From NCBI GenBank assembly GCA_048267265.1, contig JBLWXW010000004.1, positions 1-64,000 of the forward strand: 64,000 nt of DNA, given 5' to 3'. Of this stretch, positions 60,882-64,000 are shown piece after piece. Source of the stretch: GCA-2712005 sp048267265. GTDB taxonomy: Bacteria; Bdellovibrionota; Bacteriovoracia; Bacteriovoracales; Bacteriovoracaceae. Both the position numbers and the translations under genes were made by a program. The notes under the pieces are model-generated. The model saw only the letters and a program-made list of their open reading frames with translations. It did not search any database and was not told the origin of the DNA. How positions within the stretch are numbered: the first letter of the stretch is position 1; every line of letters begins with the position of its first letter.

Positions 60882-61865
60882 ATGAAAAGTCCTAGTACTA
60901 CTATTCGCTATGCCTCCAAACAGGATTACCTTAATCGTAAGCCAGTAAGTGAAGGAAAAGAGGTGGCCAAGTCCTTAAGTAAAAGTACTGGGGCCACGCA
61001 AACGAGTGAAGTCCCCAAAGGGACACCGGCCAAGGCCAGTGGTATTTCTGAAGTTAAAGATAAAGTAGAGTCCAAGGTTGAAGAGGCCGGAGCTGCCGGA
61101 AGGCATCTTCTCACAGAGGCGGGAACTTCATTGGTAAGAGGCTTGACCTCACTGGTGAGTCCAAGTGTTCCTTCTGTTGGTTTAGATATTGAAGTGAATT
61201 CTGCTAAAGAGTCAGAGAGCGTTAAAGAGGGAAGTCAGCCAATTGATAAGCCTGGGATTTTCTTTGTGAAAGGATTCTCGATTAATCCATTTGAAAATGA
61301 AAAGTCTGGACTCGGCGAAATGTCTGGAAATATACCTTCGGCAGAAGTTTTCAAGTGGAATAATAAGAATGAAATCATTGAGGCCGTAAAGTCACGACCC
61401 CACGGTCAGCCGATCATACTTGTTGGGCATGGAATGGGCGGAGATACAGTAGTGGATGTGGCCAATGAACTTAACCGAGTTGAACATGGCTTTAGAAATA
61501 TAGATCTCTTAGTGACCCTTGATTCTATCGGCTCAGATAACGATATTATCCCTCAGAATGTGAAAGAAAATTTTAATCTTATCTCCGATCAAGACTATTT
61601 CTTCAATGATGGGCCAAATGTTGCCAGAAAGAAGGAGATGACATTTGTCTCCAATGAGCTTCGTCCAGAAAGTCATAATCAACTTGAGACTGAGCCGGAA
61701 GTTCAATTCTTAGTCTATGAAAAAATTAATAAAACACTGATGCAAGCGGTGGCAAAGAAGAATTTTGCTAAACAACTCGATCAGAGCTTTAGAGAGAGAA
61801 TGATGCAGACTCATCAACTTAATCTTAATCCAGGTGGAGATCACCTTAAGCAATTGCTCAATTAA
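60882..61865 (+). CDS. Alpha/beta-hydrolase-like protein without nucleophile Ser
   Basis: 327 residues. The N-terminal 115 residues are Ser/Lys/Glu/Ala-rich and probably disordered. The rest resembles a lipase fold: PGIFFVKGFSINPFEN, then GQPIILVGHGMGGDTVVDVANEL. The nucleophile elbow G-x-S-x-G here reads G182-H-G184-M-G186, where GGA (61431-61433) codes for Gly in place of the catalytic Ser. A following strand ILLVTLDSIG-type motif is present (LLVTLDSIG). Probably not an active hydrolase. The ribosome site is weak. It diverges from gap. Confidence 0.65.
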   Translation: MKSPSTTIRYASKQDYLNRKPVSEGKEVAKSLSKSTGATQTSEVPKGTPAKASGISEVKDKVESKVEEAGAAGRHLLTEAGTSLVRGLTSLVSPSVPSVGLDIEVNSAKESESVKEGSQPIDKPGIFFVKGFSINPFENEKSGLGEMSGNIPSAEVFKWNNKNEIIEAVKSRPHGQPIILVGHGMGGDTVVDVANELNRVEHGFRNIDLLVTLDSIGSDNDIIPQNVKENFNLISDQDYFFNDGPNVARKKEMTFVSNELRPESHNQLETEPEVQFLVYEKINKTLMQAVAKKNFAKQLDQSFRERMMQTHQLNLNPGGDHLKQLLN

Positions 61866-62230
61866 TTCTTGCGTGGGCAAAGGTCCGCGCCTTTCGTTAA
61901 ATTCCAGCTCTTATTGTCAAAATCTACAGAAAGGCATGCTGTTTCGTTATATTGAAACCAATAATCGACTGTTTCCAAAATGTCATAACACTCATCTTCA
62001 TAAAGGTGGAGAAATTGATTCACCCCTTGAGGAGAGTGATAAGTCACTCCCATTAAGAAACTGGCGCAATCGACAGTTGCTGACATCTGAGGTCTATAGC
62101 TTGAGTAGAGGGACATCACACCTTCTCTTTCCGATTGAGTGTAGCGAGTAATAGGAAAAATATCGTAGGCGTTGAGAGCTGGTGAAAAACAGATCACGGC
62201 CGCAGATAAGAGCAGGTTAATTTTCTTCAT
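61862..62230 (-). CDS. Small secreted protein with Cys pairs
   Basis: 122 residues. Signal peptide MKKINLLLSAAVICFSPALNA. The mature part has Cys in VDCASF, DECYDI, TACLSV and LCPRKN, so two disulfides are likely. GAGGG is close to the start. Stop codons of this and the convergent hydrolase-like gene overlap by four bases. No family recognised. Confidence 0.6.
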   Translation of the reverse strand: MKKINLLLSAAVICFSPALNAYDIFPITRYTQSEREGVMSLYSSYRPQMSATVDCASFLMGVTYHSPQGVNQFLHLYEDECYDILETVDYWFQYNETACLSVDFDNKSWNLTKGADLCPRKN

Positions 62231-62298
62231 TACCCTCTATCGGAGAGCTGAGAAGAAAGGAGTAGGAGGACTTCTAGTTAGGCAAATTTTGCCTTCAG

Positions 62299-62877
62299 CT
62301 ACTTGAAGCGGATACTTAAATCAATACTAGGATAGATGGTTGAGTAGGAATCAGTTTCATCGGCCTCTGTAGATCCAACGACTGAAGAGTCGATTGAGAC
62401 TGAGTGATAATTCATAGAGACTCCGAGGAAGATAGAGCGAGAGAATTTAACGACATAGCCCAATTGGCCCAGCATACTACTTCCTGAGATTTCCTGACTT
62501 GTTCCATCAGATAGGGTTCTTTCTCCTTTGGCATGCATATTATAGGCAAAGGAGGCAAATATTGTTTGGGACTTATTAAGAAAGGCACTGAGCATAGGAC
62601 CCATTTCAAGTAGGGATACTTCTGCTTCACTTAGGGCCTCTGAGCCTTTATGTACCTTGGTCCATTGATTAATGTTAACACCAATAACAAAGCGGTCGTT
62701 CCTGCCGAAGGTTGCTCCTAATAGAGAGCCGTAATAAGTACTACTGTAGTTTTGACCTTCTTGTGAATCATCTCCTGTGTGGTAGCCTAGGCGGGGATGG
62801 ATATAAAGTCCAGCAAAGCTTGGGGTACAGAGGAGAGAGTAGAAAAATAGAAAGATTACAAATTTGACCAATTTCAT
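62299..62877 (-). CDS. Putative outer-membrane beta-barrel protein
   Basis: 192 residues. Signal peptide to about residue 22 (FVIFLFFYSLLCTPSFA). The body shows alternating hydrophobic strands with Gly and aromatic ends (YYGSLLGATFGRNDRFVIGVNINQW, SSMLGQLGYVVKFSRSIFLGVSMNYHSVSI) and ends in a strand closing with IRFK. It is the size of an 8-stranded barrel. The function is unknown. The ribosome site is poor. Confidence 0.6.
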   Translation of the reverse strand: MKLVKFVIFLFFYSLLCTPSFAGLYIHPRLGYHTGDDSQEGQNYSSTYYGSLLGATFGRNDRFVIGVNINQWTKVHKGSEALSEAEVSLLEMGPMLSAFLNKSQTIFASFAYNMHAKGERTLSDGTSQEISGSSMLGQLGYVVKFSRSIFLGVSMNYHSVSIDSSVVGSTEADETDSYSTIYPSIDLSIRFK

Positions 62878-62931
62878 ATTTAGATTCTATCTATAACAAC
62901 GAAATTAATCTATAGAGGGGAAGTATCTTCT

Positions 62932-63738
62932 CTAGTCTCGCGTGAACTCTCTGAGGCTATTTTGATAAGCAACTTTTAGGAGTTCATCAACTGTGACCTC
63001 TTTGATTTCGGCTACTTTTTCAGCGATAAAAGGTAAGAATTGAGGACCGTTCTCTTGGCCACGGTAGGGTGTAGGTGTTAGGAAGGGTGAGTCTGTCTCC
63101 AATAGAATTTTATCTATGGGAGTTAGCTCCACAATATCTCGAACAGCTTGGGCATTTTTAAAAGTAATGATGCCATTAAAACCTAAGCAAAAGCCTAGCT
63201 CAATGGCCTTTTTCGCAAGCTCTGGACCTGAGGTGAAGCTATGGATAACCCCTTTCTTCTTCATTTTAGGGGCCATCTCTTCTAAAACCTCAATGGTTTC
63301 AGGGTCGGCATCTCGGGAATGGATGACAACGGGAAGCTCGCGCTCGATTGCGATTTCAAGTTGTCTTCGGAAAACTTCAATTTGTTTTTCTTTGGGGGAG
63401 TTATTGTAGTGAAAGTCTAGGCCAATTTCTCCGATAGCAACGACCTTTTCAAATTCTGAGTTTTTTAAAATCTTGGCCTCGACCTCTTCATTCCAGTGCT
63501 TTGCCTCATGGGGATGAAGACCTTGAGTACAGAAGACATTTGTGTGGGCTTTTGCAATTTCGATAACTCCATCGAGGTTATTTGGAGAAACTGAAATCGT
63601 AATGAAGCGATCAATTCCTTTTTCGCAAGCAAGCGCGATGGTCTCTTCAGTAGTCCTTTCCTTAAGGTAGTCTAAGTGACAGTGGGTCTCAAAGATAGGG
63701 TGATCAAAGATTGGAATGTCGCGCTTTTTCTTGCTCAT
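62932..63738 (-). CDS. tatD: TatD-family metal-dependent DNase
   Basis: 268 residues. Metal ligands: ETHCHLDYL near the start, IGEIGLDFHYNNSPKEKQIEVFRRQLEIA, LPVVIHSRDADPETIEVL, GVIHSFTSG and the terminal LLETDSPFLTP. This is the TatD hydrolase signature. Members are 3'-5' exonucleases on DNA and RNA. AAGAG precedes the start. A thioredoxin-like gene lies 31 bases upstream on the same strand. Confidence 0.93.
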   Translation of the reverse strand: MSKKKRDIPIFDHPIFETHCHLDYLKERTTEETIALACEKGIDRFITISVSPNNLDGVIEIAKAHTNVFCTQGLHPHEAKHWNEEVEAKILKNSEFEKVVAIGEIGLDFHYNNSPKEKQIEVFRRQLEIAIERELPVVIHSRDADPETIEVLEEMAPKMKKKGVIHSFTSGPELAKKAIELGFCLGFNGIITFKNAQAVRDIVELTPIDKILLETDSPFLTPTPYRGQENGPQFLPFIAEKVAEIKEVTVDELLKVAYQNSLREFTRD

Positions 63739-63769
63739 CTCTTGCTTATCTCTTGTTCATTTTGGGCTC

Positions 63770-64000
63770 TTATTTTTTTAGAATGTGATCAATAAGGATC
63801 TTCAATTGATCCATAGGGAGCACACCTTCAATCTTCACTCCATTGAGTATAAAAGTAGGAGTTGATTTAACTGCAAATTGCTTGGCCTGTTTAACATAGC
63901 TTACAACTTTCGCTTTCGTTTCTGCTTTTTGCATACATTCGGTTACGCCGTACTGCTTAGCAAGTCCATCAATATAATCCTTGGAAAGGTTTGATTGATT
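63770..64000 (-). CDS. DsbA-family thioredoxin-like protein, 3' end only
   Basis: 76 residues from the right edge to TAA (63770-63772). The readable part, ending in FAVKSTPTFILNGVKIEGVLPMDQLKILIDHI, carries the cis-Pro segment and closing helix of the DsbA/thioredoxin_4 fold. The CxxC active site would lie outside the window. It precedes tatD on the minus strand with a 31-base gap, probably the same operon. Confidence 0.7.
   Translation of the reverse strand, partial: NQSNLSKDYIDGLAKQYGVTECMQKAETKAKVVSYVKQAKQFAVKSTPTFILNGVKIEGVLPMDQLKILIDHILKK

Overview
The window looks like an ordinary, densely coding chromosomal segment of a low-GC, Gram-negative, flagellated, rod-shaped bacterium. I infer a member of the Bdellovibrionota, most likely a marine Bacteriovorax/Halobacteriovorax-type predator. 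The grounds are the AT-rich composition, a TIGR02147-type regulator, an LA_2272-type repeat protein, a complete flagellar block, elongasome genes, and many small signal-peptide proteins with no recognisable family. No rRNA or tRNA gene, CRISPR array, transposase, integrase or phage gene was seen, so it does not look like an island.

Region by region. 1-17.5 kb is flagellar. A sigma-54 response regulator, a TPR protein and a second AAA+/Fis-HTH protein without the GAFTGA loop precede flgB-flgC-fliE-fliF-fliG-fliH-fliI-fliJ-motE-fliK-flgD-(TIGR02530)-flgE. All are on the plus strand and end at a strong terminator at 17454. 17.5-26.8 kb holds stress and signalling genes: an MscS channel, Dps, an OmpR-type regulator divergent from an HPt protein and a hybrid histidine kinase, a lipoprotein, a lipid-kinase homologue, an FNT-family transporter, a ferredoxin and PpiD. 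27-31.6 kb is the elongasome cluster mreC-mreD-mrdA(PBP2)-rodA. 31.6-37.9 kb has small secreted proteins, a TIGR02147 regulator, a MarR regulator with a likely operator, and a three-gene operon (secreted protein, double DUF350-like membrane protein, rhodanese with Ser in place of the catalytic Cys). 38-45 kb has an HD phosphohydrolase, a glutaredoxin, a histone-H1-like protein with 27-bp coding repeats and an acidic tail, a 917-residue TadE/TadG-like protein, a structured 421-bp intergenic region and ssb.

45-54 kb is the least ordinary part. It is a run of exported proteins: a Cys-rich repeat protein, an L,D-transpeptidase, a frameshifted exported peroxiredoxin, a YiiX/NlpC-P60-like Cys-His protein, a second Cys/His protein overlapping a protein-glutaminase-like protein, and a 732-residue secreted protein. 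54-64 kb has an HD-GYP phosphodiesterase, an LA_2272-like repeat protein, a class V aminotransferase, the glycolytic operon gap-pgk-tpiA-secG, an alpha/beta-hydrolase-like protein lacking its nucleophile Ser, TatD and a partial DsbA-like protein.

Strongest leads: the exported Cys/His enzyme cluster as candidate prey- or wall-directed effectors; the A7 frameshift in the peroxiredoxin; three family members that have lost a signature residue or loop (AAA+ without GAFTGA, rhodanese Cys to Ser, hydrolase Ser to Gly); the histone-like bipartite protein; the structured intergenic region at 43.5-43.87 kb; and marked over-use of GGCC across genes and terminator stems. Functions come from motif recognition by eye; no database search was run.
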